NCBI RefSeq assembly: GCF_012928505.1
Contig: NZ_JABBJN010000007.1
Span: 97,590 to 161,589, forward strand
Reading direction: 5' to 3'
Length of the DNA: 64,000 nt
DNA from: Achromobacter sp. Bel
GTDB taxonomy: Bacteria; Pseudomonadota; Gammaproteobacteria; Burkholderiales; Burkholderiaceae_B
In this document: positions 25,331 to 33,305 of the stretch, one piece after another
Layout of the letters: each line of letters starts with the position of its first letter
How positions within the stretch are numbered: position 1 is the first letter of the stretch
Translations under genes and position numbers: made by a program
Notes under the pieces: model-generated
Databases searched by the model: none
Told to the model about the DNA's origin: nothing
The model's input: only the letters and a program-made list of their open reading frames with translations

Positions 25331-26210
25331 GTTTCAGCCGGGTCGCCAGATAATCGACGAAAGCGCGCACCTTGGCAGGCGGGAGCCTGTTCTCCTGCCA
25401 GAGCGCGTGGACGGGCACCGGCTTGGGCTCGAACGCCTCAAGGATGATCTCCACCTGCCCCGTATCCAACAGGTGCCTGATCTGCCACATCGGCGAATAG
25501 CCGATGCCAAGCCCGGCGCTTACCGCGGAATAAATCGCCGCCATCGTATTGGTGCGGAAGGGCCCGCGGACCCCGATATTGCGCGGCTTTCCCGCGATCT
25601 GAAACGCCCATTGGCCCGGACGCTGATCGACGGTCCTGACGATGCAGGCGTGCTGGCGCAATTCCGAAGGATGCGTGGGGCGGCCATGCTGTTCGAAATA
25701 GGACCGCGCGCCAAATACGACCCTGCGCAGCGCCCCGAGCCGTTTGCCCTGCAAGCCGGAATCGGGCAGGTCGGCAATACGCACGACCAGATCGAGGCCG
25801 TCGCCGGAAAGGTCGACAAAGGCATCCGTCAGTTGCAGATCCACGTCGACCTGCGGATATGCCCGCATGTATTCCGCGATGACCGGTACCAGGTAATCAG
25901 GGCCGAACAGGATCGGGGCCCCCACGCGCAATGTGCCTGACGGCGCCGTCCGGCGATCGGCGACTTCAAGCCGGGCCTCGCCTATTTCCTGCAACGCCGG
26001 CTTTACCCGCCGAAAAAAAATCTCGCCGGCTTCGCTCAATGAGGAATGCCGCGTGCTGCGGTGGACCAGTTGGACGCCGACCTCCTCTTCCAACGTTGCA
26101 AGCGAGCGGCTGACGGCCTGCAGGGTGCGATCCAGGCGGCGAGCCGCCTGCGTCAGGCTCCCCGCTTCTGCGATATGAATGAAGGCTTCAAGGTCTTCGA
26201 GGCGGCTCAT
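25317..26210 (-). CDS. LysR family transcriptional regulator
   Basis: A 297-residue LysR regulator of the group that often controls a divergent oxidoreductase. The helix-turn-helix part is LEDLEAFIHIAEAGSLTQAA with a somewhat unusual recognition helix RTLQAVSRSLATLE. The effector domain has GTLRVGAPILFGPDYLVPV and DLVVRIADLPDSGL. It is divergent from an NmrA-type gene over 107 bases carrying an 18-base inverted repeat. Its stop overlaps the downstream GNAT reading frame. Confidence 0.88.
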   Translation of the reverse strand: MSRLEDLEAFIHIAEAGSLTQAARRLDRTLQAVSRSLATLEEEVGVQLVHRSTRHSSLSEAGEIFFRRVKPALQEIGEARLEVADRRTAPSGTLRVGAPILFGPDYLVPVIAEYMRAYPQVDVDLQLTDAFVDLSGDGLDLVVRIADLPDSGLQGKRLGALRRVVFGARSYFEQHGRPTHPSELRQHACIVRTVDQRPGQWAFQIAGKPRNIGVRGPFRTNTMAAIYSAVSAGLGIGYSPMWQIRHLLDTGQVEIILEAFEPKPVPVHALWQENRLPPAKVRAFVDYLATRLKLDHL

Positions 26211-26250
26211 ACTTATCTCGCATATCGTGATTCAGCTTCATTTTTTATAG

Positions 26251-26268
26251 GCATTGTTCCACTAATGC
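26251..26268. promoter_or_regulatory. Inverted repeat GCATT-N8-AATGC, candidate LysR site
   Basis: Five-base arms with an 8-base spacer lie in the AT-rich 107-base gap between the LysR gene and the NmrA-type gene. They sit 41 bases upstream of LysR and 50 bases upstream of the divergent gene. It has the right place for an autoregulatory and activating site. Confidence 0.45.
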
Positions 26269-26317
26269 TGAGAATTTACACTGCTTTCACTCATTCACCG
26301 GTATCAAGGAGAGGCCA

Positions 26318-27190
26318 GTGGGAAGCACTCAACCGCTCGTTTTGGTCGTCGGCGCGACAGGCAAATTCGCAGGCCTGGTCGTTCCTGAATTGCGGCAGCG
26401 CAACGCTGCGGTCCGCGCCCTTGTCCGCAACGAGGCAGGCGCGGCTGTCGCCCGCTTGCGGGGCGCGACAGAGATCGCCATGGGAGACCTCCGCGATCGC
26501 GACAGCCTTGCCGAGGCAACGCGGGGCGTGGACGGCGTCTTCCACATCGGCCCCGCGTTTGCTTCCGACGAAGCGGCAATGGGTGTCGCCCTGGTCGACG
26601 CAGCGCAGCGAAGCGGTGTGAAGAAGTTCGTCTTTTCATCGGTCATCCAGCCCACGAACACGCGGCTGGCGAATCACGCCAGCAAGATACCGGTAGAGGA
26701 TGCCCTTTACGCATCGCGGCTGGAATACACGATCCTGCATCCTGCGAATTTCATGCAGAACATTGGTTTGGCCTGGCCGTCCATCCGCGACCACTCCTGC
26801 TTCGGCGAACCCTTTCCCAAGGACACAAGGGTCGCCCGTGTGGACTATCGCGATGTAGCGGAAGTTGCCGCCATCGCGCTGACCGAAGACAGGCTGGCCT
26901 ACGCGGCGCTGGAGCTGTGCGCCGGCATGTTCAGCCGCATGGACATCGTGGCGGCCTTGTCGGAAGCGTTGGGATACCCGATCGTGGCGACCGAGCCCGG
27001 TTTCGACGAATGGGCAGCGAATGCCCGCCTGCCCTATCGCGGCGACTCGTTGCTATTGCTGTCAAAAGTGCTCGACCACTACCAGGCGTATGGGCTGGGG
27101 GGAAACAGTCTTGCGTTGAGGGCCGCGCTGGAACGGGAACCGCGCTCGCTGCGCGACTACATCAACGACCTGGCCGCCGACAACAAATGA
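26318..27190 (+). CDS. NmrA-type NAD(P)-binding oxidoreductase or regulator
   Basis: A 290-residue atypical SDR of the NmrA group. The Rossmann loop VLVVGATGKFAGLVV is near residues 8-22. FVFSSVIQP and HPANFMQNIG are typical of NmrA/HSCARG-like proteins. The usual YxxxK pair is absent from its normal place, which is common in the group; some members act as redox sensors and others as quinone or ether reductases. The start is GTG at 26318, with GGAGAGG upstream. Its stop overlaps the next start (ATGA). Confidence 0.82.
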   Translation: MGSTQPLVLVVGATGKFAGLVVPELRQRNAAVRALVRNEAGAAVARLRGATEIAMGDLRDRDSLAEATRGVDGVFHIGPAFASDEAAMGVALVDAAQRSGVKKFVFSSVIQPTNTRLANHASKIPVEDALYASRLEYTILHPANFMQNIGLAWPSIRDHSCFGEPFPKDTRVARVDYRDVAEVAAIALTEDRLAYAALELCAGMFSRMDIVAALSEALGYPIVATEPGFDEWAANARLPYRGDSLLLLSKVLDHYQAYGLGGNSLALRAALEREPRSLRDYINDLAADNK

Positions 27191-27420
27191 AGAAATTCCC
27201 GCAAGCCTATGCCCGCTTCCTGATGCCGCTGGTTCTGTCGGTTTTCATGTCGGCCCTCGTTTCAGCGGTGGCCACCGCCACGAGCGTCGGCTGGGGCCCC
27301 GATTTTGCCAGCCGCTGGCCAAGCGCCTGGGGCGCCTCCTGGATCGTGGCGTTTCCAAGCCTCTTGTTCTTGTTGCCCGTCGTGCGCCGGATTGTCGCTT
27401 GGATGGTGGTCCAGCCGTAG
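27187..27420 (+). CDS. DUF2798-type small membrane protein
   Basis: A 77-residue protein with two membrane spans, near residues 10-32 and 50-72. ARFLMPLVLSVFMSALVSAV and ASWIVAFPSLLFLLPVVRRIV fit the DUF2798 pattern of two-helix inner-membrane proteins. The ATG overlaps the NmrA-type stop by four bases, so the two are coupled. Function is unknown. Confidence 0.75.
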   Translation: MKKFPQAYARFLMPLVLSVFMSALVSAVATATSVGWGPDFASRWPSAWGASWIVAFPSLLFLLPVVRRIVAWMVVQP

Positions 27421-27425
27421 CCCCG

Positions 27426-28055
27426 TCAGCCGCCCGGCCAGGCGAGCATTGCGGCGTCGATGATCAGGTTGAGTTTCTCCGCGGATGCGCCGTCGCGGGC
27501 CTGAATGGAGAGCCCTTCAAGCACGGTGGTGTAGAAGGCGGCAAGCTGGTGGACGTCGGCTGAAGCCCGGAGGTCGCCTTCCGCAATGCCCCGCGCCAGG
27601 CGATCCCTGAGCACCGCTTCTCCCTCCGACCGGTTGCCGGCAAGGAACGCACGGACGCTCTCGTTCTCGGGCGCCCCCAGCAGCGATGACAACACGATCA
27701 TGCAACCGCGCGGCCCGTCGGCAACGGCATAGGCTCGCGCGTTCGACCGCAACATGGTCTCAACGGCCTCGCGGGCGGTGCTGGCTTCGCTAAGGCTCTC
27801 GGACGTCGCCCGCCCTTCGAGGCGGTCGTAGAGTTCGACTGCCTCCCGAAAAATCTCTTCCTTGCAACCAAAGGTTGAATAGAGGCTGGGCTTGTTGACG
27901 CCCATGGCGCCGACAAGGTCCTGCACCGATGTCCCTTCGTAGCCTTGCGCCCAGAAGGTTCGCATGGCCGCAAGCAACGCCGAGTCTCTGTCAAACGCTC
28001 TCGGACGCCCGATTTTCACAGCAGGCGCTGATTCTTGTTTCTTGCCAGCATTCAC
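27426..28055 (-). CDS. TetR family repressor
   Basis: A 209-residue TetR regulator. The N-terminal DNA-binding domain has FDRDSALLAAMRTFWAQGYE and the recognition helix in GVNKPSLYSTFGCKEEIF. The ligand-binding domain follows without specific signatures. It is last in an SDR-gdx-tetR operon; its ATG overlaps the gdx stop. The perfect ACCGATCGGT palindrome upstream of the SDR gene is its likely operator, giving autoregulation. Confidence 0.88.
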   Translation of the reverse strand: MNAGKKQESAPAVKIGRPRAFDRDSALLAAMRTFWAQGYEGTSVQDLVGAMGVNKPSLYSTFGCKEEIFREAVELYDRLEGRATSESLSEASTAREAVETMLRSNARAYAVADGPRGCMIVLSSLLGAPENESVRAFLAGNRSEGEAVLRDRLARGIAEGDLRASADVHQLAAFYTTVLEGLSIQARDGASAEKLNLIIDAAMLAWPGG

Positions 28056-28369
28056 GATTCAATCATCCGTAGACCCGCTACCCCTACCCCGATCAATCCC
28101 AGGAACAACAGCTTGGCCCATGACATGTGTTCGCCCAGCACCAAGGTTCCGAAGACCGCCACGCCAAAGGCGCCGATCCCCACCCAAATGGCATAAGCGG
28201 TGCCCACTGGCAGATCCTTCAAGGCCAGGCCGAGCAGGACAAGGCTTAGCATGGCAACACTGACACCGATCACGCTCGGCCAAAATCTCGTCAATCCGTC
28301 TGCCTGTTTAAGCGCCAGCGCCCAGACGATTTCAAGCACGCCGGCCAGAACCAATAGTCCCCAAGCCAT
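28052..28369 (-). CDS. gdx: SMR family exporter, Gdx (SugE) guanidinium type
   Basis: A 105-residue four-helix small multidrug resistance protein. The conserved Glu is in LAGVLEIVWALALK near residue 13. LKDLPVGTAYAIWVGIGAFG and GLTRFWPS match the Gdx/SugE subgroup, not EmrE; Gdx exports guanidinium with proton exchange. I start at the ATG at 28369 because GAGG precedes it and the length equals SugE. The 64 bases before it carry no guanidine riboswitch that I can recognise. It is flanked by an SDR and a TetR regulator, unusual company for Gdx. Confidence 0.85.
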   Translation of the reverse strand: MAWGLLVLAGVLEIVWALALKQADGLTRFWPSVIGVSVAMLSLVLLGLALKDLPVGTAYAIWVGIGAFGVAVFGTLVLGEHMSWAKLLFLGLIGVGVAGLRMIES

Positions 28370-28433
28370 TTGAATCCTCACTCGATGTTAACTGCGATGG
28401 CGTCGAGCCCCACCCGCGGCTCTCGCGGCGGTG

Positions 28434-29171
28434 CTACGCCGAGAAGCCGCCATCAATGGCGAGCGACGCGCCAGTGATGAATCGGCTCTCGGGGCCCGCC
28501 AGGTATCCGACGGCGGCTGCGATCTCGTCGGCCTGGGCATAGCGCTTGATCGCCATGAGCGCCAACTCCCCGGAGACGGCCGGGCCGTCAGCGGGATTCA
28601 TATCTGTGTCTGTCGACCCGGGATCGACGATGTTGACCGTGATGCCGCGGCTGCCGACTTCGCGCGCAAGGCCCTTGGTGAACCCGATAAGCGCGGATTT
28701 GCTCATCGCATAAAGCGTCACGCCCCCATAAGGCACCCGCGCGGCAAAGCAGGAGCCGATGGAGATAATGCGCCCGCCGGATCCCATGTGGGCCAACGCG
28801 GCCTGCGAGGCCACGAAGACCGCCTTGGCGTGAATCGCCAACGTGTCGTCGATCTCTTCGAGCGTGGCGTCCTCGATGGGGCCCGAGGGAAATACACCCG
28901 CGCTATTGACCAGGATGTCCAGCCCACCCAGTTCGCGGGCGGTCTGCGCGACGGCCGCGCGAACGGCGGCCGGATCACGGCTATCCGCCTTGATGGCCAA
29001 GACCTTGGCATCGGTCGTACCCAGTCCATGGAAGAGGTCTTTTGCCGCCTGGTCAGAGTTGGCGTACGTGAAAGCCACGGCCGCTCCCCGTTGTGCCAGC
29101 CGCCGGACGATGGCCGCCCCGATGCCCCGCGTACCCCCGGTGACGAGGGCAACCTTACCTTGGAATTCCAT
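28434..29171 (-). CDS. 3-oxoacyl-ACP-reductase-like SDR
   Basis: A 245-residue classical SDR. VALVTGGTRGIG at residues 7-18 is the cofactor loop. NSAGVFPSGP is the NNAG-like motif, and the catalytic Ser-Tyr-Lys are in ISIGSCFA and LYAMSKSAL. VDPGSTDTDMNPADGPA resembles FabG-like enzymes found next to TetR regulators. GGAG precedes the ATG by eight bases. It leads the SDR-gdx-tetR operon under the ACCGATCGGT site. Substrate unknown. Confidence 0.88.
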   Translation of the reverse strand: MEFQGKVALVTGGTRGIGAAIVRRLAQRGAAVAFTYANSDQAAKDLFHGLGTTDAKVLAIKADSRDPAAVRAAVAQTARELGGLDILVNSAGVFPSGPIEDATLEEIDDTLAIHAKAVFVASQAALAHMGSGGRIISIGSCFAARVPYGGVTLYAMSKSALIGFTKGLAREVGSRGITVNIVDPGSTDTDMNPADGPAVSGELALMAIKRYAQADEIAAAVGYLAGPESRFITGASLAIDGGFSA

Positions 29172-29189
29172 GTCGACAGCTCCTTTTAT

Positions 29190-29199
29190 ACCGATCGGT
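29190..29199. promoter_or_regulatory. Palindrome ACCGATCGGT, candidate TetR operator
   Basis: A perfect 10-base palindrome directly before a TATAAAAG stretch and the ribosome site of the SDR gene (read on the minus strand). A bound repressor would block that promoter. The SDR-gdx-tetR operon encodes a TetR protein that is the likely ligand. Confidence 0.6.
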
Positions 29200-29525
29200 T
29201 AAAAAAGGCTACGCGACCTGAAGTTCCACGTCAAGGGATAGTTGAACGAGCCCCTGGGAGGCCCTTCTGGAACGGTCGTGGGAGTGAAGGCGTTGGCAAA
29301 TTCACACTGATGGTCCAGGCAGAAAACGAAAAAGCAGCCTCTTGAGACAGAACAGCGTGATGAATGCGACATCGCGCCTGGCGTAGCGCCCGTGCGCGTG
29401 TGCATTGCCGCCATCCACGCGGTTGATGCGCACGCCCTTCCCTTTTCGACATGGCGCGCGCAATGGGAAACCGCCCAGGCCGTCAGGGCTGGGCGGTTTT
29501 CGTTTCCGACGAGACGAAGCCGGAA
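29200..29525. other. Non-coding stretch between the SDR operator and dps
   Basis: This stretch holds a probable dps terminator (29468-29499). Short open frames on both strands, such as 29199-29414, have no ribosome site or recognisable similarity. I see no RNA gene. Confidence 0.5.
29468..29499 (-). terminator. Hairpin terminator downstream of dps
   Basis: AAACCGCCCAG at 29468-29478 and CTGGGCGGTTT at 29489-29499 form a perfect 11-bp stem with a 10-base loop. Short T-runs follow on either strand, so it could stop transcription from both sides. On the minus strand it lies 26 bases beyond the dps stop. Confidence 0.7.
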
Positions 29526-30077
29526 TCAGTGACCCGTGGAGTCGCCCTGGCGGCTGGCTTCGAACAGGAACCAGGTGCGCCGTTCGGTTTCGTCGATCCA
29601 GTTCTCGATCAGGCTCGAACTGGCGATGTCGCGGTGTTCGTCGGTGATGTTGTGGGCTTCGCGCAGCGCCGCCGCCAGCACTTTGTTGTCTTCGCGCAGC
29701 TCAGCCAGCATGTCCAGCGGCTGCACGTAGTCGGCGTCGTTGTCCGAAATCCGTTGCATGCGCGAGATATGCCCGATCGAACGCAGCGTCGTGCCGCCGA
29801 TCTTGCGGATGCGTTCCGCAATGGGGTCGGTCATGGCGAACAGCTGATCGCCTTGTTCATCAAGCAGCAGGTGGTAATCGCGGAAGTGCGGGCCGCTTAC
29901 GTGCCAGTGGAAATTCTTGGTTTTCAGATACAGCGCGAACACGTCGGCCAGTAGCTGGTTCAGCGCGGCGGAGATGTCGCGGGTGGCAGCAGCCGCCAGG
30001 TCGGTAGGCGTTGCCAGCGGAAGTTTGCGCCGCTCTTTGAGCGTCTTGATGGTCTTCTCATTCAGTTTCTTGGCCAT
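29526..30077 (-). CDS. dps: Dps family DNA-binding ferritin-like protein
   Basis: A 183-residue Dps that stores iron and protects DNA during oxidative or starvation stress. A lysine/arginine-rich tail (MAKKLNEKTIKTLKERRK) likely binds DNA. The ferroxidase residues are in NFHWHVSGPHFRDYH and DPIAERIRKIGG. The open frame extends to 30122, but the ATG at 30077 with AAGGAG is the natural start. It is transcribed alone and ends at a strong hairpin. Confidence 0.93.
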   Translation of the reverse strand: MAKKLNEKTIKTLKERRKLPLATPTDLAAAATRDISAALNQLLADVFALYLKTKNFHWHVSGPHFRDYHLLLDEQGDQLFAMTDPIAERIRKIGGTTLRSIGHISRMQRISDNDADYVQPLDMLAELREDNKVLAAALREAHNITDEHRDIASSSLIENWIDETERRTWFLFEASRQGDSTGH

Positions 30078-30226
30078 GAAATGCCGCTCCTTGGAATGAT
30101 AGAAAGTACGCAGTCTCGGCATGGGCTACGCCGTGCGAGACCCCCCAGGGTAATCCCGCACGCAGCCTTTGCCAATGGCTTGAATCAACGGGCGGCAAGC
30201 TGAACACCCGACGCCGCCCTGCTCCC

Positions 30227-30901
30227 TCAGTCTTTCAGCGCAAACCCGGGCCCGTCGCCCGCGCGGCTTCCGGCCAGCAGCGCAAGCGCCGCCTGGATGC
30301 GGTCGCTGACGGAACCTTCCGGCAACGGTGGCACCAGGCCCAGCGCCATCTGCCGCAGGGGCTCGGCGATCACCATGGACAACAGCAAGCCAGCAGTGAC
30401 GTGCGGCTGCCGGATCTGGATCAGGCCGCGTTTGCCCAACCGGGCGAGCCAATCGCCCAGCATCGCCGTACCCCGTTCGATGCCGTTCTTCTGATACACG
30501 GGCAGCAGCGCCTCGCGCGCCGGGAAGTCCGCCGTCAGCAATCGGAACATGCCCACCGCATCGGCCGACAACGCACGCGTTGCGATCACGTCCAACACGC
30601 GGGCCAAGGCGGGCAACACCTCGGCGGGCGTCGACACGTCCTGCGTCATCACGGGTTCAAAGGCATCCGTCCAGCCGCGCACCACTTGCGCCACCAGATC
30701 CTCTCGATTGGCGGCGTACCGATAGACGGTCTTCTTGGCCATCCCGGCCCGCTTGGCAACCGCTTCCAGCGTGGTCGCGGCATAGCCGGCGTTCAGCAGC
30801 AGCCACGTGGCGGCTTCCAGCGCCGCCGCCAATTGTTCCGATTCCGGCCGGGCCGGACGCCCGCGCGCACGGGGCGCGGCGGTCGGGGGTGTTTGCGGCA
30901 T
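30227..30901 (-). CDS. TetR family repressor
   Basis: A 224-residue TetR regulator. The DNA-binding part runs through ATWLLLNAGYAATTLEAVAK with the recognition helix GMAKKTVYRYAANREDL. The rest is a helical ligand-binding domain. It is divergent from the DAPG-hydrolase-like gene across a perfect GAAACG-N5-CGTTTC palindrome. It probably represses that gene and senses a phloroglucinol-like or other aromatic compound; the ligand is inferred. AGGAGGAC precedes the start. Confidence 0.88.
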   Translation of the reverse strand: MPQTPPTAAPRARGRPARPESEQLAAALEAATWLLLNAGYAATTLEAVAKRAGMAKKTVYRYAANREDLVAQVVRGWTDAFEPVMTQDVSTPAEVLPALARVLDVIATRALSADAVGMFRLLTADFPAREALLPVYQKNGIERGTAMLGDWLARLGKRGLIQIRQPHVTAGLLLSMVIAEPLRQMALGLVPPLPEGSVSDRIQAALALLAGSRAGDGPGFALKD

Positions 30902-30955
30902 CGACGCCGTCCTCCTGAGTGTTCCGGATGCGATCTTACACGCCCGTTAATTTAG

Positions 30956-30972
30956 GAAACGATCAACGTTTC
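30956..30972. promoter_or_regulatory. Palindrome GAAACG-N5-CGTTTC, candidate TetR operator
   Basis: Perfect 6-base arms with a 5-base spacer sit in the 112-base divergent gap, 42 bases before the DAPG-hydrolase-like start. The adjacent TetR gene encodes the likely binder. Confidence 0.65.
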
Positions 30973-31013
30973 TTTATTATAGAATAGGGACTCCCCAAAC
31001 TCGGAGCCCCTCC

Positions 31014-31715
31014 ATGGCCACCCCGCACCCCGACGATTCCCACATCCTGGCAGACATCGACACCCTGCTGGACCCCTCCCCCTTGCGCCTGGAAACGGGC
31101 ATCACCCGGTTGCCCGGCGGCGGACTGGTGGTGGCCGCGCGCACCGACCTGCACGGCTGCAAAGGCCGAATGCTGGACTGGTGGTTCACGTTCTTCGAAA
31201 CCACCCAGCACATCAAATGGTGGCACCCGCACGACCATGTCGAGCATCGCGGGTGGGACGCCCAGTGGCGGCGCGGCGAAAGCTATATCGGTGCGTCGAT
31301 CCATGCCGTGGAATCCCTGGCCGACATCCCGCCCGTGGCCGCGAAGCTGAAATTCCACGACCCGCGCGAGTGCTTCGATCCGGGGCGGCTGCAGGCGGCA
31401 CGCGAACGCCAGGACGTGTCGGCCGCGGTCTACGCGCGCATCGGATTCGGTGACCCCATCACGCTGGACGCCGACGGCGATCCGCTGGACGGCGACATGA
31501 TTCATCTGGCGCGCGACACGCCGTTCGGCTGCGTGTTGCGCAGCCGCTTCTATCTGGGCAAGTCCAGTGCGCAACCCGAGCACGACGTGCCCGATGCACT
31601 GGGCCTGAGCCTGCTGCGGCATTGCTATACCGAATTCACCTACCTGTCGCGCTTCCTGCCGTCGATCTATTACGGCGAACACGCCAACGGTGAAAAGGCC
31701 CCGCTGCCCTGGTAG
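31014..31715 (+). CDS. DAPG-hydrolase-like (PhlG family) C-C hydrolase
   Basis: A 233-residue protein resembling PhlG, a zinc enzyme that removes an acetyl group from 2,4-diacetylphloroglucinol by cleaving a C-C bond. The HxxxE pair expected to bind zinc appears in LRHCYTEFTYLS near the C-terminus. An upstream His-rich WWHPHDHVEHRGWD near residue 65 would supply the other ligands. It is shorter than PhlG (about 290 residues). The gene is divergent from a TetR repressor and is followed by an MFS exporter, a layout seen for antibiotic detoxification. True substrate is unknown. Confidence 0.78.
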   Translation: MATPHPDDSHILADIDTLLDPSPLRLETGITRLPGGGLVVAARTDLHGCKGRMLDWWFTFFETTQHIKWWHPHDHVEHRGWDAQWRRGESYIGASIHAVESLADIPPVAAKLKFHDPRECFDPGRLQAARERQDVSAAVYARIGFGDPITLDADGDPLDGDMIHLARDTPFGCVLRSRFYLGKSSAQPEHDVPDALGLSLLRHCYTEFTYLSRFLPSIYYGEHANGEKAPLPW

Positions 31716-31776
31716 CGCCCTCCCCGGGAAGGAGTATGCTACGCGCCTTCGTCTCAGCCAGATTCACACCATCGCT

Positions 31777-32949
31777 ATGCGCGGCAATCCCGACGCCAGA
31801 CAAGGCGCCATCGCGTTGCACGGGTTCTACTTCCTGTATTACGGCCTTCAGGGCGTCAGCATCCCTTTCCTGCCCTTGTGGTTCGCCAGCCGTGGCGTGG
31901 ATCCCGCCGTCATCGGGCTGATCGTCGCCACCTCCTTCCTGCCCAAGATCCTGTCCACGCCGGTCGTGGCCCACCTGGCCGACCAGAGCGGCCGCGCGCA
32001 CGCGCTGATCGCCTCGGCGCTGGCGGCGTCGCTAGTATTGTTCATCTGCTATCCGTTTGCGCAGACGGCAGGCTGGATGCTCGCCATCACCCTGCTGCTG
32101 AATGCCGTCTTTCCGGCCGTGCTGCCGCTGATGGACCGCATGGCGATCGCCAGCGGCAAAAAGCAAGGAAACGCCTACACCATCATGCGGGCCTGCGGAT
32201 CGCTGGGCTTTGCGGCAGTCACCGTCATCGGCGGCTACCTGATCAAGACCTTCGACGTCGACTGGGTGATGTGGCTGTCGATCCTGCTGATCGTGGCCTG
32301 CCTGGCTTGCGTGCGACGGTTGCCCCAAGCCGCGCGCCCCGCCGCCGACGAGGCCCCCGTCGAACGCGTGCGGCTGCCCATGTTGGCGGTGCTGCGCGAC
32401 CGGCCGCTCGTGATGTGCATCGCGGCGGCGTCGTTGGTCCAGGCCAGCAACGGCTTCCTGTATTCCTATTCCACGCTGTACTGGACGGCCAACGGCCTGA
32501 CGACCGCGCTGATTTCGCTGCTGTGGGTCGTGGGCGTCAGCAGCGAAGTGCTGTTCTTCTTCCTGGCGCCCAAGGTGCTGGCCCGGACCGGCGCGCAATG
32601 GCTGATCCTGGCGTCGGCAGTCATGACGGCGATCCGCTGGGCGGGCCTGTCCGCCACCACCGACCCGGCGCTGATCGCCGCGCTGCAACTGCTGCAGTGC
32701 TTCACGCTGGCCGGCAACAACGCCGCGATCATGTGGTACATCACCCGTCACGTGCCCGCCGCCTGCAAGACCTCGGCGATCGCGCTCTACGCGCTGCTGT
32801 CGGGCGGCGTATTCATGTTCGGCAGCATCCAGCTGGGCGGCGCCCTGTACCGCAGCTATGCGCCGGGCGGCTTCCTCGTGATGGCCCTGTGCGCGCTATG
32901 CGCGGTGCCGCTAGTGATCTATTCGGAGAAGCTGCGACGAGTTTCATAG
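31777..32949 (+). CDS. MFS transporter, HcaT/PPP-like
   Basis: A 390-residue twelve-span major facilitator protein. The beginning (ALHGFYFLYYGLQGVSIPFLPLWF) and the loop DQSGRAHALI resemble the nucleoside/phenylpropionate (LacY-HcaT) branch. The open frame extends upstream to 31690, but the ATG at 31777 starts just before the first span; it has no strong ribosome site. It follows the DAPG-hydrolase-like gene by 61 bases and could carry the same aromatic compound or its product. Direction cannot be read from sequence. Confidence 0.82.
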   Translation: MRGNPDARQGAIALHGFYFLYYGLQGVSIPFLPLWFASRGVDPAVIGLIVATSFLPKILSTPVVAHLADQSGRAHALIASALAASLVLFICYPFAQTAGWMLAITLLLNAVFPAVLPLMDRMAIASGKKQGNAYTIMRACGSLGFAAVTVIGGYLIKTFDVDWVMWLSILLIVACLACVRRLPQAARPAADEAPVERVRLPMLAVLRDRPLVMCIAAASLVQASNGFLYSYSTLYWTANGLTTALISLLWVVGVSSEVLFFFLAPKVLARTGAQWLILASAVMTAIRWAGLSATTDPALIAALQLLQCFTLAGNNAAIMWYITRHVPAACKTSAIALYALLSGGVFMFGSIQLGGALYRSYAPGGFLVMALCALCAVPLVIYSEKLRRVS

Positions 32950-33050
32950 GAGCGGTGAGGCGCGGGAATCCTTGACGAAGAACCCTTCTGCCCAACGCGC
33001 GTAACCCATCTTGCGCGTCTTCTCGCGCCCCCAAATCCCCCCGTCCAAAG

Positions 33051-33072
33051 AAAAGCCCCCGAAGGGGCTTTT
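33051..33072. terminator. Bidirectional terminator between the MFS gene and ybdD/cstA
   Basis: AAAAGCCCC at 33051-33059 and GGGGCTTTT at 33064-33072 form a perfect 9-bp stem with a CGAA tetraloop. T-runs appear on both strands. It lies two bases from the ybdD stop and ends both convergent units. Confidence 0.88.
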
Positions 33073-33074
33073 CG

Positions 33075-33287
33075 TCAGCAGCAGCCGATCCGTTTCTTTC
33101 CTCCGTAGCGCGCGTCCTGGCGCTCGCGGAAGAAAGCCTCGTACGTCATGGGCTCCTGGTCGGGGTGGGTACGCCGCATGTGTTCCACATACGTCTCGTA
33201 GTCCGGCACGCCGACCATCAACCGGAGCGTCTGCCCCAGGTAACGGCCGGCGGCGCCGGCGGCTGAACTCATGTTGCCAAACAGCAT
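33075..33287 (-). CDS. YbdD/YjiX family (DUF466) small protein
   Basis: A 70-residue protein with the typical MVGVPDYETYVEHMRRTHPD segment and a C-terminal double cysteine. Members are always paired with CstA-type peptide/pyruvate transporters, as here, 18 bases after cstA. The accessory role is not fully known. AAGGAGG precedes the ATG. Confidence 0.92.
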   Translation of the reverse strand: MLFGNMSSAAGAAGRYLGQTLRLMVGVPDYETYVEHMRRTHPDQEPMTYEAFFRERQDARYGGKKRIGCC

Positions 33288-33305
33288 GCGGCGCCTCCTT
33301 GGCGA

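Noticed and set aside
28370..28433. Guanidine riboswitch before gdx
   Set aside because: The gap is only 64 bases and no paired ACGR-loop hairpins or ykkC-like core could be recognised.
29199..29414. A short minus-strand gene between the SDR and dps genes
   Set aside because: No ribosome site, no similarity recognised, and it overlaps the operator region.
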